Below, in pieces: positions 1-9,256 of a stretch of DNA of 56,737 nucleotides; the first letter of the stretch is position 1; each line of letters opens with the position of its first letter. The notes beneath the pieces are model-generated. The model made no database searches. It saw only the letters and a list, made by a program, of their open reading frames with translations, and was not told the DNA's origin. The stretch comes from Gilliamella mensalis. Its GTDB lineage: Bacteria; Pseudomonadota; Gammaproteobacteria; Enterobacterales; Orbaceae. Location: the NCBI RefSeq assembly GCF_900103085.1, contig NZ_FMWR01000004.1, positions 1 to 56,737 of the forward strand, written 5' to 3'. Made by a program: the position numbers and the translations under genes.

Positions 1-314
1 GTGGGTAAGTCACTTAATGAGCGGATAGCGGAAGTGAATGGTTTGGTGATAACCGGATTAAAGGAAAAACAAGCTTTTTGATTGAGTACCGCCGCAAAGG
101 ATAACGCTTTATCCGAACTGGTAAAGGTAATTATATAACGCCACGGCTGATTTAGCCGCTCATCACCGTCAACATGCAACACCGATATCGGCGCACCCAG
201 TCCATCAATGGTTAAGCTATAGCGGTTATGGCTCACCCCGCCCAAACCACTGACTAATCCATTAACCAATCCTTCACCTAATTGATTTATCAGATGATTA
301 AGCGACCTCGCCAT
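1..314 (-). CDS. vgrG: T6SS spike protein VgrG (TssI), N-terminal fragment
   Basis: The first 104 codons of a protein that continues past the left edge. The start is the ATG whose first base is 314, preceded by an AAAGGGAAA ribosome site. The translation reads RYSLTIDGLGAPISVLHVDG and then a hydrophobic beta-strand pattern (WRYIITFTS), as in the first barrel of VgrG, which resembles phage gp27. VgrG trimers form the tip of the T6SS needle and carry effectors. The gene follows clpV by 77 bases on the same strand, which supports the call. Its G+C is about 44% by my count over bases 1-300, visibly higher than the neighbouring genes. Only the N-terminus is seen, so I cannot say whether a C-terminal effector domain is present. 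Confidence 0.85.
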   Translation of the reverse strand, partial: MARSLNHLINQLGEGLVNGLVSGLGGVSHNRYSLTIDGLGAPISVLHVDGDERLNQPWRYIITFTSSDKALSFAAVLNQKACFSFNPVITKPFTSAIRSLSDLP

Positions 315-391
315 ACTGTTTCCCTTTATCTCTATATTTAATCTTACCGTTATTTATATTAGTTTTTATTTTTCGTGACTTTTGTTATCTT

Positions 392-3217
392 TTACTGCTT
401 GTTGTTTACTGTTCTCTTTTTTCCTCTTTTTGGTCTATTTTGGGTGGTTGCTTCTGCTACTTTGGTTGTTTCTATTGGTTCAGTTTTCGTTGTAACCTTT
501 TTAGCTTTTGTTGACGTCGTTTTATCCTTTTTTGTTACCCACTCAAGTACAATGCCATCTTTTTCGTTAAAGTCGAGTTGTAACGTTAGTGCTTGATTGT
601 TGTGATTGTTAACTCGTTGTAATAGCAGGTTAGATACCACAGGTAAAATTTGTTGATTTAAAATACTATCAATGTTACGTGCTCCTGTATCTGGCAATAA
701 ACATGCCGAAACCAAGGTATCGTAAAGTTTTTCACCGACATTAAACTCAATTTTGTAATGTTTTTGTAATCGGCTGGCAACTTTATTTAATTTCATTTCA
801 ACAATTTTGCGTAATGCTATATCACCTAATGGGGTATAAATAACCGTTTGAAAGCGTGCCAGTAACGCAGGTTGAAAATGTTCACGTATAATTGGGCGTA
901 ACAATTCATGTTGTGTTGCTATGTCGGCATTTGGCATTTCATCAAATAATGCCATTAATTCATCACTGCCTAGGTTAGAGGTCATTAATATTAAGGTATT
1001 ACGAAAATCAATTTCACGACCTTCACCATCCCGCATAAAACCACGATCAAACACTTGATAAAATAGATTTAATACATCGCGATGTGCTTTTTCAACTTCA
1101 TCTAACAATACAACGCTATATGGGCGTTTACGAACCGCTTCAGTCAATATACCGCCTTGGCCATAACCTACATATCCAGGTGGTGAACCTTTGAGTTGTG
1201 ATACAGTATGCGCTTCTTGATACTCTGACATGTTAATTGTGATCAATGATTGTTCACCACCAAAGAGTGTATCAGCTAAAGCTAATGCAGTTTCGGTTTT
1301 ACCTACCCCTGACGGTCCAACTAATAGAAACACACCCATTGGAGCATCTTCTGATGTCAGCCCTGTTTTTGCTGCACGGATCCGTTTTGCTATCTCAAAT
1401 AGTGCGTTATCTTGACCCACTACACGCTGATGCAAATCATCCTCAAGTGCAAGTAAATGGCTTTGTTCATCTTTTAATAAACTTTCTAGTGGAACACCAG
1501 TCCAATCTGAAATAACTGAAGAAACAATACGACTATCAACATCTAACGAAAGTAAAGGTGTACTGCCTTGTAGTGCAATTAGCTGTTGTTGTGTTTCTGT
1601 CAATTGCTTGCGTATTTTGTTATCCGTTTTTGAAGTTAATTGTTTACGTAACTCAATTAGTTTTTCAACAAGTTCTTTTTCTTTTTCAAATTGTGTTTGT
1701 TGAATGGTCAGTTTATTTTGTAATTCATTAAGTTGCCGATCGATTTCAGCTATACGATCGGGTAATATATTTTCACCAAGAGCTAAATCTGCTTGTATAG
1801 CTTCTTTTTCGATCACAAATGAGGCAATTTTGGCTTCAAGTTGCGTAATTATCTCAGGTATAGTGTCAAGCCCCATTCGCACGCGTGCAGATGCGGTATC
1901 TAATAGATCGACCGCTTTATCTGGAAGCTGACGACCACTAATATAGCGCCTAGAGAGCGAAACGGCTGTTTTAACCGCATCATCTAATATATGAACACCA
2001 TGATGTTTTGCATAACGTGACTTTAATCCACGTAACATAAGGCTGGCTTTTTCATCATCTGGTTCATCAACTTTAACAATTTGAAAACGACGCTCTAGTG
2101 CGGCATCTTTTTCAAAATATTGTTTGTACTCAGACCATGTTGTAGCTGCAATAGTGCGTAGTTCTCCCCTAGCTAGGGCTGGTTTTAATAAATTTGCTGC
2201 ATCAGCGCCACCAGCGGAATTTCCTGCACCAATAATGGTGTGCGCCTCATCAATAAAAAGTAATATTGGGTTCGGTGATTGTTGAACAGCCTCAATCACA
2301 TTTTTTAATCTTTGTTCAAATTCGCCTTTTACGCCGGCACCGGCTTGTAGTAAACCAAGATCAAGCGTTAATATGCTAACGTTTTCAAGGTTTTTGGGTA
2401 CGTTACTTTCTGCAATGCGTAGCGCCAGTCCTTCAACCAATGCTGTTTTACCTACCCCTGGTTCACCCACTAAGATTGGGTTGTTTTTACGACGGCGAGA
2501 TAAAATATCAATCATCTGCCTTATTTCACTATCACGACCAAACACTGGATCAATTTTACCTGCTTTTGCTTTTTCGGTAATATCTTCGGTAAATCGACTA
2601 AGTGCTGCTTGATAATGTTTTTGCTGTACCGCTTGCTGTTGGTTATTTTTAGTATCAGCAGTTTGCAAATCTTGTTTAGAATCCATTTTTGATTGCGCTG
2701 TGCCATCAATACCATTATCTACATAATAGCTATATTGATTTACTGGGCTTTCATCTGATGTTTCATTTAATTTAGTGCGCATTTTTTGTAATGAAACAAC
2801 AGACAAGCTAAGTAGCTGCCATGCATCTTGTGCTTTTAAGCAGTGAGGCATTTCTTGTAGGGCTTGCAAAATATGTACAGAGCGAATGATATCTTCCTGA
2901 TCTTCAAGTGAAGCCTTTAGCCATGCTGACTGTAATACCGCAATCAATGATGAGGATAAACTTGGTTTTGTATTAATGGTATGTGGTAATGTGTCTAGAT
3001 AATTTAACAGCCCTTGCCACACTTTATCCATATCTAACTGATAATGCCTTGCAATAAATGTAATATCACCTGATCCTTGCTCTAATAATTTTATTAACCA
3101 ATGTTCAAGTGTGATTTCGGTATGTGCTCTGGTTTGGCATAATTCAGCTGCCGCTTCAAGTGCTTTTGCACAATACGGATTGAGTCGCCTTAATAAAATA
3201 GACGGATCGGCAATCAT
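392..3217 (-). CDS. clpV: T6SS AAA+ ATPase ClpV (TssH)
   Basis: ClpV disassembles the contracted TssB/TssC sheath in the cytoplasm so it can be reused. Visible in order: the N-terminal Clp domain with RAHTEITLEHWL, a first AAA+ module with Walker A GEPGVGKT near residue 251 and Walker B LLFIDEAH, a coiled middle region, then a second module with GPSGVGKT near residue 634 and VVLLDEVEK. The ORF can extend five codons upstream, but an AAAGGA ribosome site lies inside that extension, just before ATG 3217, so I start there (941 residues). About 45 Lys/Thr-rich residues follow the last conserved strand as a basic, probably disordered tail. It lies downstream of hcp, behind a terminator. Confidence 0.95.
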   Translation of the reverse strand: MIADPSILLRRLNPYCAKALEAAAELCQTRAHTEITLEHWLIKLLEQGSGDITFIARHYQLDMDKVWQGLLNYLDTLPHTINTKPSLSSSLIAVLQSAWLKASLEDQEDIIRSVHILQALQEMPHCLKAQDAWQLLSLSVVSLQKMRTKLNETSDESPVNQYSYYVDNGIDGTAQSKMDSKQDLQTADTKNNQQQAVQQKHYQAALSRFTEDITEKAKAGKIDPVFGRDSEIRQMIDILSRRRKNNPILVGEPGVGKTALVEGLALRIAESNVPKNLENVSILTLDLGLLQAGAGVKGEFEQRLKNVIEAVQQSPNPILLFIDEAHTIIGAGNSAGGADAANLLKPALARGELRTIAATTWSEYKQYFEKDAALERRFQIVKVDEPDDEKASLMLRGLKSRYAKHHGVHILDDAVKTAVSLSRRYISGRQLPDKAVDLLDTASARVRMGLDTIPEIITQLEAKIASFVIEKEAIQADLALGENILPDRIAEIDRQLNELQNKLTIQQTQFEKEKELVEKLIELRKQLTSKTDNKIRKQLTETQQQLIALQGSTPLLSLDVDSRIVSSVISDWTGVPLESLLKDEQSHLLALEDDLHQRVVGQDNALFEIAKRIRAAKTGLTSEDAPMGVFLLVGPSGVGKTETALALADTLFGGEQSLITINMSEYQEAHTVSQLKGSPPGYVGYGQGGILTEAVRKRPYSVVLLDEVEKAHRDVLNLFYQVFDRGFMRDGEGREIDFRNTLILMTSNLGSDELMALFDEMPNADIATQHELLRPIIREHFQPALLARFQTVIYTPLGDIALRKIVEMKLNKVASRLQKHYKIEFNVGEKLYDTLVSACLLPDTGARNIDSILNQQILPVVSNLLLQRVNNHNNQALTLQLDFNEKDGIVLEWVTKKDKTTSTKAKKVTTKTEPIETTKVAEATTQNRPKRGKKRTVNNKQ

Positions 3218-3248
3218 TACTATTCCTTTCATTATATTATTGTTTATT

Positions 3249-3285
3249 AAAAAATGTTGATTCTGTCATAACAACAGAATCAACA
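3249..3285 (-). terminator. Terminator/attenuator between hcp and clpV
   Basis: A 12-bp perfect stem (3255-3266 with 3274-3285) and a 7-base loop. Read on the minus strand it is followed by six T. This is the form of a Rho-independent terminator, and it sits 10 bases after the hcp stop. It would let hcp be made in excess over clpV, which would then depend on read-through or its own promoter. Confidence 0.8.
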
Positions 3286-3294
3286 AAAATCACA

Positions 3295-3783
3295 TTAGCC
3301 TCTACTTTCTACCCAGCTATCTGAATGGATGATGTTGCCATCTTTATAAGTCCATGTGATTTTTTCATAACGTAATTCAATACGCTCTAAATGATTGTAT
3401 TGTTCTTTTGTTGGATCTTTGATGTTGTGCATTTCAGGTTTAATAGAAACAACTTTTACGCCATCCATTAATGTATTGAAATATTCAACTTCTTGTCCTG
3501 CATCATTAATTTTGTACCATTTAATTTCAACAGACTTTAAGTTTTGACCTGTTGTTACAGCTTTGTAAAGGTAAGGTGATGAAGCATCAACTTCTTTAAC
3601 AAATTCAAGTGCTTTATGAACACGTGTTCCTGTTAATTTACCTGTATTACCATCTGTTGGAATATAGACTTTGTGATCAAATTCAACCACTTCAACACTA
3701 CCTTCACGACCTGCTACAGTTACAGAACCTTTAATTTCTGCACCGCCATCGTCTTTTAAAAACATGTACGCTGGAACTGCCAT
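3295..3783 (-). CDS. hcp: T6SS tube protein Hcp (TssD)
   Basis: Hcp hexamers stack into the inner tube that the sheath propels out of the cell. The 162-residue protein begins MAVPAYMFLKDDGGAEIKGS and ends with HSDSWVESRG, matching the compact Hcp fold. A longer ORF runs 17 codons upstream, but a clear AAAAGGAGT ribosome site precedes ATG 3783 and the upstream residues are Lys/Gln filler, so I use the shorter form. It is read from the same strand as the OmpA-domain gene, 40 bases downstream of it, and is followed directly by a strong terminator. This fits a highly expressed gene closing a transcription unit. Confidence 0.95.
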   Translation of the reverse strand: MAVPAYMFLKDDGGAEIKGSVTVAGREGSVEVVEFDHKVYIPTDGNTGKLTGTRVHKALEFVKEVDASSPYLYKAVTTGQNLKSVEIKWYKINDAGQEVEYFNTLMDGVKVVSIKPEMHNIKDPTKEQYNHLERIELRYEKITWTYKDGNIIHSDSWVESRG

Positions 3784-3823
3784 TATTTTTACTCCTTTTT
3801 GTTTTTGTTTTTGTTTCACATAT

Positions 3824-5584
3824 TTAGTTTTCATCAGCCAAAATACAATTTGACATTTGAGGAACTAAACTAATTTCTACTCGTCGGTTTTTTGCACGAT
3901 CCTCTAAAGTATCGTTACTAACTAACGGTTTTTTTGCTCCATACCCTTGTATAGCAAAACAGGTTTCAGGGATATCACTAGTTTTTATAATCCAGTTTCG
4001 TACCGCTGTTGCACGATCAAGTGATAATTGAATATTTTTATCTTTATCACCTGTTGAGTCGGTATGCCCTGCAATTAAAATAAGCCACCCTGTGTCGTGA
4101 TTAGCATTTATCTGTTTTTTCATCTCAACTAAAGCATTAATTAATACCTTAGTTGAATCTGATTTTAAGCTTGATTGACCACTCTCAAATAATGCTAAAC
4201 TATCTAAACGAATCACCGGCAGTGGTTCTTTTGTGATAATTTCTTTTTTTGTGATAATAATTTTTTCTGGTTCTGGCGGTTTAGCCACATAATCACTCAT
4301 AGAAACATTTAATGGTTCAACTAATTGTTGCCCGTGATAAAGCCCCATTCCCAAACGAACAGGTTCTCCTTGAGCTAAATATTGATCTAACATTGTTCTA
4401 TCTTCTTTGAGTTGTTCAAGTGCTTGTCGCTTTTCTTCATAACTATCCATTGAAATCAAACGATAATAATGAATATCATTTTGAATTTTTTCAGAAAGTT
4501 TAATATTGTTCCAAAACGATGCGCCTAAACATCCCATAATAAACAAAGAGGTGATCGTAATTAAGCCACAAATCATCAAGCAAATAGGTGAAAAAGGATA
4601 AGCTATTGGCATAAATCTAATTAGGGCATCTGGTGGGCTTACGTTATCTTCGACTTTATGATTATTTGGTAGTGATAAAGTCGTGATACTTTCCCATCTT
4701 TTTTGTATGATATTGTCATTGACAATAGATTGATTTATAGGATAAATCGCTATTGCTGTCGGTTCACATTTTGCAATAGGCTGTTTTGTGTCAGCTAATG
4801 TTTTTAATATGACATTTTCAATCCAAGATTGTGTTTCATTTAAAAATGGTGTTAATCGTAATCGTCTTTCTCTTTCACTAGTCGGTATTTTGATATCATT
4901 AACCCAATTATCTAGTGGTGATAAATAACGATCAAGCAAGCACAATTTGTGATTGAGTAATTGAAACCAGTAAACAGGTAATGGATTTTGTTCATCATAA
5001 ATTAAATTATTTAGACCAATATGCGTCGATAAATAAACAGGTAGTTGATATTTTGCAATTCGACATGTGTCTACCCAGGATTGACGAAACGCTTGCAAGT
5101 TAGCAATGAATAGCCCTTGTTTGTCCTCGAGTTCTGGTACTAATGCAAGAAATACGCCAACTCGACCTATCATATCTGGCCATTTTGCGATCAATGAATC
5201 ATAGACGATTGATAAGTGTGAATACTTCTCAACATAGATCCAAACCGCTTCTGATGATACAACAATATTCGATTCTGCGAGTGATAAATCCTTAGGGAAA
5301 AAGTCTTTTGCTCCGCTACCTACTACCAATAAAATAGGTAAACGATAACGCTGCCTTGCAGGTAATAAATCAAGTTTTTGGGTTAAAAATTCAATATTTG
5401 TTGTTGATGATGCAAGTATGCGCCGATAGCATTTCATTCGCCATAGTAATCCACCTGAAATAACTAAGACTAAAAGCGCACCTATGATCTTCCAACCGAT
5501 GGCTATTGGTAAAAAAACAAATAGAAGCAACAGAGCTAATATGGACGCATAAATAATTTGAATTTGTTTAGGGTAATCGCTCAT
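3824..5584 (-). CDS. T6SS-associated OmpA-domain membrane anchor
   Basis: A 586-residue inner-membrane protein. Two hydrophobic helices lie near residues 9-50 and a third near 340-366. The C-terminal 120 residues form an OmpA-like peptidoglycan-binding domain: AGHTDSTGD, then LSLDRATAVRNWI, then KNRRVEISL, with the Asp and Arg that contact diaminopimelate. Such a protein anchors the T6SS membrane complex to the cell wall, as TagL does in other systems. The region between the helix pairs (RLPILLVVGSGAKDFF) looks like the start of a TssM/IcmF cytoplasmic domain without a working P-loop; that is my reading, not a proven homology. It lies between tssL and hcp, a position known from enterobacterial T6SS clusters. 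Confidence 0.85.
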   Translation of the reverse strand: MSDYPKQIQIIYASILALLLLFVFLPIAIGWKIIGALLVLVISGGLLWRMKCYRRILASSTTNIEFLTQKLDLLPARQRYRLPILLVVGSGAKDFFPKDLSLAESNIVVSSEAVWIYVEKYSHLSIVYDSLIAKWPDMIGRVGVFLALVPELEDKQGLFIANLQAFRQSWVDTCRIAKYQLPVYLSTHIGLNNLIYDEQNPLPVYWFQLLNHKLCLLDRYLSPLDNWVNDIKIPTSERERRLRLTPFLNETQSWIENVILKTLADTKQPIAKCEPTAIAIYPINQSIVNDNIIQKRWESITTLSLPNNHKVEDNVSPPDALIRFMPIAYPFSPICLMICGLITITSLFIMGCLGASFWNNIKLSEKIQNDIHYYRLISMDSYEEKRQALEQLKEDRTMLDQYLAQGEPVRLGMGLYHGQQLVEPLNVSMSDYVAKPPEPEKIIITKKEIITKEPLPVIRLDSLALFESGQSSLKSDSTKVLINALVEMKKQINANHDTGWLILIAGHTDSTGDKDKNIQLSLDRATAVRNWIIKTSDIPETCFAIQGYGAKKPLVSNDTLEDRAKNRRVEISLVPQMSNCILADEN

Positions 5585-5593
5585 AAATTTCCC

Positions 5594-6259
5594 TTAACCT
5601 ACAATTTTTTTAATCAACATATCAAGTCGATAATCTAATACGAAGTAAAGAATAATAACCGCAAGCACAGATAATACTGTACAGGATAACAACATCGTTT
5701 TACGACCTAAATAACGATAAGTCTTGGTTTGTTCAATAATAGGATGAGATTGATCGGGTTCATACTCTCGTAAAGCTTCACGTAGGGCTAAAACCAAATG
5801 TTCTCGCTCCATCTGTGGTTTATCAAGGTAACATCCTTGAAAACCAAGCCCCAACACTCTATCAAAGCAACTTAATACAATTGAATCTTTTTTATCCTCT
5901 TTTAAGCGCGTACGCACTTTTTCAAATAAATCATAACCTGCATTATGTGTATTAAAAAAGATCACTTGTAGTGGAGCACCTAACCACTCATCATAGTCTT
6001 GGTTTTTGGGATTATCTCGATGACAGAGTAATACGGTTTCATCTAATAATGCGCATAATGCATAACTAATATCATCAATCACATCTTGGCTATATTGTGC
6101 GTTATATAGTGTTTCACGAACAGTCGTTACTTGCTGTTTGCAAATTTCATATAATTTATGCCCAGATGGAATATCAGCTTTTACTTTTAGTTGTACAACA
6201 ACCAATATCGAATCTCGTAATAATTCATCAATGACTATTGTTTTTGGTTCTATACTCAT
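5594..6259 (-). CDS. tssL: T6SS inner-membrane protein TssL (DotU/VasF family)
   Basis: TssL is part of the TssJLM membrane complex and contacts the baseplate through a cytoplasmic helical hook. This 221-residue protein has the DotU features: an N-terminal helical domain with YALCALLDETVL, the GWLG-like segment DEWLGAPLQVIFFN, the GCYL strip GLGFQGCYLD, and one C-terminal transmembrane helix near residues 190-212. There is no peptidoglycan domain. That function is supplied by the next gene, 9 bases downstream. It starts 10 bases after the tssK stop, so the genes look co-transcribed. Confidence 0.93.
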   Translation of the reverse strand: MSIEPKTIVIDELLRDSILVVVQLKVKADIPSGHKLYEICKQQVTTVRETLYNAQYSQDVIDDISYALCALLDETVLLCHRDNPKNQDYDEWLGAPLQVIFFNTHNAGYDLFEKVRTRLKEDKKDSIVLSCFDRVLGLGFQGCYLDKPQMEREHLVLALREALREYEPDQSHPIIEQTKTYRYLGRKTMLLSCTVLSVLAVIILYFVLDYRLDMLIKKIVG

Positions 6260-6269
6260 AATCTTGACC

Positions 6270-7622
6270 CTATGATCGCAAAACAGCGAAAAGTTCTAAT
6301 GAAATATCAGGCATTGCTCGTGGTACATAAAATTCACAACATCGGGTGAGCAACATATTTTTGGCCGCTTTATGAGATAGATCCAATGCAAAATATTGAT
6401 TTTCTAAACGTATCGGTATTGCCGCAGGAACATGACTAAGTGCTTTTATTGGGATCCCCGATAACGCTGAATGTATAATTTGTCTTACATCATCTGGTGC
6501 ACCGGCTTTACATAATATTGGGAATTGCGACTGTAATTGGTGGCCAGGCATACTTGAGCGTACTGAGAGATAAAAGTCTGCATCTTCGACAAGACGAGCG
6601 TCATTTAAGCGACCTGTCCATAACGTGTCTTTGTCATGTACCAAATCAATTTTAATCACCCTAGATGGTAAGCTTTCTTCTAACAAGTTACGTACTAATC
6701 CAAATAGTGGCGGAAAAACGTCATTTAGATTGGTATGTTGATAAGCTGGAATATTATCAACATCATTTTTCAATGAAAATGTTAATAATGCACCGGTTAA
6801 TGCAGTTAATGTTTGATAAAGGTTTTCTGGGTGAATAGTTGGGTTATCACGTAAAAACTTAAGTTGAGGCTCAAATGTGTTGAGTGCATTTAAAAGCCAA
6901 AATAGAGATACATCAGCTATCGCAAATTCAGCCATTTGATCATTACGTTCGTGCCGCATTCCCATTAACCGCTGGCGTTTAGCCTGCATTTGAATACACA
7001 GTAACTCCAACTCTTTTATTAATGTTCCACTTTGAGTAAATAGATTAATTAGTGGTGGAAGATAATCAAGATCAAGCACAAAACGACCATTTAAATCACG
7101 TTTCAGACATGCTATTGGACATGTTAAATAATCACTGTGATCTTCAAAATCAAATAAAAAAGTGAGAGCATAACGCTCAACTGCAATCGTTTCAGTATTT
7201 TGCCCAAATAAATCGATTACTTCTATCCATTCTTGCCTATAACGAAGCGGTCTTTCAATTTGTTGGTTGTCTTGTAAACAGTTACCCCCATTAGCCTGTA
7301 GCAATGGAATACCAACAAACACGGTGACCTCTTCACGTTCAGGAGGAATATCGGTATTGAGTGTTCTAGCTTCTGGTAATTTATCTGCTGTATCAGTGTT
7401 AATTAGCACACCATCGTGAAAGCGAATACTAATCGACTCTGCCTGCAAGCGATCTATTGCCAGTGCTTGTGTATCAATGACTAACTTTTCAATACCCCAA
7501 GGATTAGCTACTGCCATAGTAGCTAACTTTTGAGAGGAAAACTGTTGCCATAATGCTTGTTGTTGGAATTGTTGAGGCGTCAAAAAGACGCCTTCATTCC
7601 ATAAAGGACGAAAAATTTTCAT
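6270..7622 (-). CDS. tssK: T6SS baseplate protein TssK
   Basis: TssK trimers connect the baseplate wedges to the membrane complex. The product, 450 residues from ATG 7622, opens with MKIFRPLWNEGVFLTPQQFQ, the hallmark N-terminus of the family, and ends in the C-terminal domain that binds TssL. A GTG four codons upstream (7634) would also be in frame. I prefer ATG 7622 because family members begin at this Met and a GTAGGA ribosome-like stretch precedes it. It lies between tssC and tssL with short gaps (27 and 10 bases). Confidence 0.94.
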   Translation of the reverse strand: MKIFRPLWNEGVFLTPQQFQQQALWQQFSSQKLATMAVANPWGIEKLVIDTQALAIDRLQAESISIRFHDGVLINTDTADKLPEARTLNTDIPPEREEVTVFVGIPLLQANGGNCLQDNQQIERPLRYRQEWIEVIDLFGQNTETIAVERYALTFLFDFEDHSDYLTCPIACLKRDLNGRFVLDLDYLPPLINLFTQSGTLIKELELLCIQMQAKRQRLMGMRHERNDQMAEFAIADVSLFWLLNALNTFEPQLKFLRDNPTIHPENLYQTLTALTGALLTFSLKNDVDNIPAYQHTNLNDVFPPLFGLVRNLLEESLPSRVIKIDLVHDKDTLWTGRLNDARLVEDADFYLSVRSSMPGHQLQSQFPILCKAGAPDDVRQIIHSALSGIPIKALSHVPAAIPIRLENQYFALDLSHKAAKNMLLTRCCEFYVPRAMPDISLELFAVLRS

Positions 7623-7649
7623 GAATCCTACCACCCAGATTTTTTGATA

Positions 7650-9182
7650 TTAAGCTTTAGCTTTTGGCATCTGTGATACCATCGATAAATTAATATCCAT
7701 TCCTTCAATCTGGAAGTGTGGGATTAAAAATGTTTTAACACGGAAAAATCCTGGATTATCTTCAATATCTTCAACTATTACTTTCGCTTCACGTAATGGA
7801 TGAGATGCTTGTACTTCGTCACTTGGATCGGTCATTTCAGTAACCAGATTGCTGATCCATTTATTTAACTCAAGTTCAAGAACTCTACGATCTTTTGTTG
7901 CTCCAATGTTTTCTCGCTGGATCACTTTTAAATAATGAGCTATACGTGATAATAAGAAGATATACGGTAAACGGGAATTAATACGGCTATTTGCAGTTGC
8001 TTCTTTTGTATCGTATAACGCAGGTTTTTGTGCTGAATTTGCAGAGAAGAAACATGCATAATCTCTATTTTTATAAAAAGAAAGAGGGATAAAGCCCAAA
8101 TTAGCAAATTCAAATTCACGTGTTTCTGGAATAAGAACTTCTGTTGGGATCTTAACTTGATTACCTGTACCTAAATCATAGAGGTGAATAGGTAAATCTT
8201 CAACTAGACCTCCAGCTTGAGGACCTCGAATTTGTACACACCAACCGTTACGAATAAAGCTGTTTACCATATTAGCTGCAAAAGCATATGAAGCGTTTGC
8301 CCATAAATAACGGCTATGTTCAATACCTTTAACATCTTCAATGTAGTTAAAACTTCGAACCGGTACAGTATCTGGACCATAAGGTAAACGAGCTAATACT
8401 CTTGGTAATGTTAATCCAACATAACGTGAGTCATCTGTTTCACGGAAACTATTCCATTTAGTGTATTCCGCACGATCAAAGTAGTTAGCAATATCTTTGA
8501 TTGCTGCCACTTCTTCCATCGTTTCTTTACCAAAGAATTTTGGACCAACAGAGCTTACAAATGGCATATGTGCCGCTGCTGCCACTTTCGAAACATTACG
8601 TAATAAAGCTATATCTTGTGGGCTACGATCAAATTCATAATTTGAAATAGTTACCCCAATTGGCTCTCCACCTGGTGTGTCATATTCTTGAATATAAGTG
8701 TGTCGGTAAAAGCCTGTTTGGCTAATTTCTGGTGCATCTTCAAAATCTTGGCGAAGTTCTTCTTTTGAAGCATCTAATAATTCAATTTTTACATTGCGTC
8801 TAAAATCTGTACGATCGACTAAAAATTTTAAACCTCTCCACGTCGCTTCGATCTCTTGGAAAGTTTCGTTATGCATAATCGCATCGAGTTGTCGACTTAG
8901 TTTTTGGTCGATTTGGCTAATATGGTAATCTAATAAATGTTTATCTAACTTTTCAACTTTTTGTGATGAACTTTGAATCAATTTGAGTAAAATATCAACG
9001 GCCATCGTAACCCGTTCATCTTGTGAGGTTTCAAATAATACATCATTGTCTTCGTATTTATCGATCTCACCTGCTTTTTCGATAGTGTTTAAATTTATCT
9101 TATCAAATAAAGATTGATAAACACTACCGTTATCCTCTAAAACAGTTTTATTTGCAGTTTTTTGTTCTTTTTGTTCGCTCAT
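7650..9182 (-). CDS. tssC: T6SS sheath large subunit TssC (VipB)
   Basis: TssC with TssB builds the contractile sheath. The 510-residue length and conserved blocks are typical: IEATWRGLKFLVDRTDF near residue 103, NYEFDRSPQDIALLRNVSKV, then the C-terminal HPLREAKVIVEDIEDNPGFF and HFQIEGMDINLSMV. The first 50 residues are charged and probably flexible. A ribosome site (AAGGAAAAA) precedes ATG 9182, and the gene follows tssB after 74 bases. No truncation or frameshift is visible. Confidence 0.97.
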   Translation of the reverse strand: MSEQKEQKTANKTVLEDNGSVYQSLFDKINLNTIEKAGEIDKYEDNDVLFETSQDERVTMAVDILLKLIQSSSQKVEKLDKHLLDYHISQIDQKLSRQLDAIMHNETFQEIEATWRGLKFLVDRTDFRRNVKIELLDASKEELRQDFEDAPEISQTGFYRHTYIQEYDTPGGEPIGVTISNYEFDRSPQDIALLRNVSKVAAAAHMPFVSSVGPKFFGKETMEEVAAIKDIANYFDRAEYTKWNSFRETDDSRYVGLTLPRVLARLPYGPDTVPVRSFNYIEDVKGIEHSRYLWANASYAFAANMVNSFIRNGWCVQIRGPQAGGLVEDLPIHLYDLGTGNQVKIPTEVLIPETREFEFANLGFIPLSFYKNRDYACFFSANSAQKPALYDTKEATANSRINSRLPYIFLLSRIAHYLKVIQRENIGATKDRRVLELELNKWISNLVTEMTDPSDEVQASHPLREAKVIVEDIEDNPGFFRVKTFLIPHFQIEGMDINLSMVSQMPKAKA

Positions 9183-9256
9183 CGTTTTTTCCTTATTGCT
9201 TATCTATAGCGATATAATTTATTTCGAAATTAACCGAGATTATTTATTAAAAACAC

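Noticed and set aside
375-596. A 73-codon hydrophobic plus-strand ORF
   Set aside because: It is antisense to the low-complexity Lys/Thr tail of clpV; poly-Lys/Thr codons read backwards give Phe/Val/Leu.
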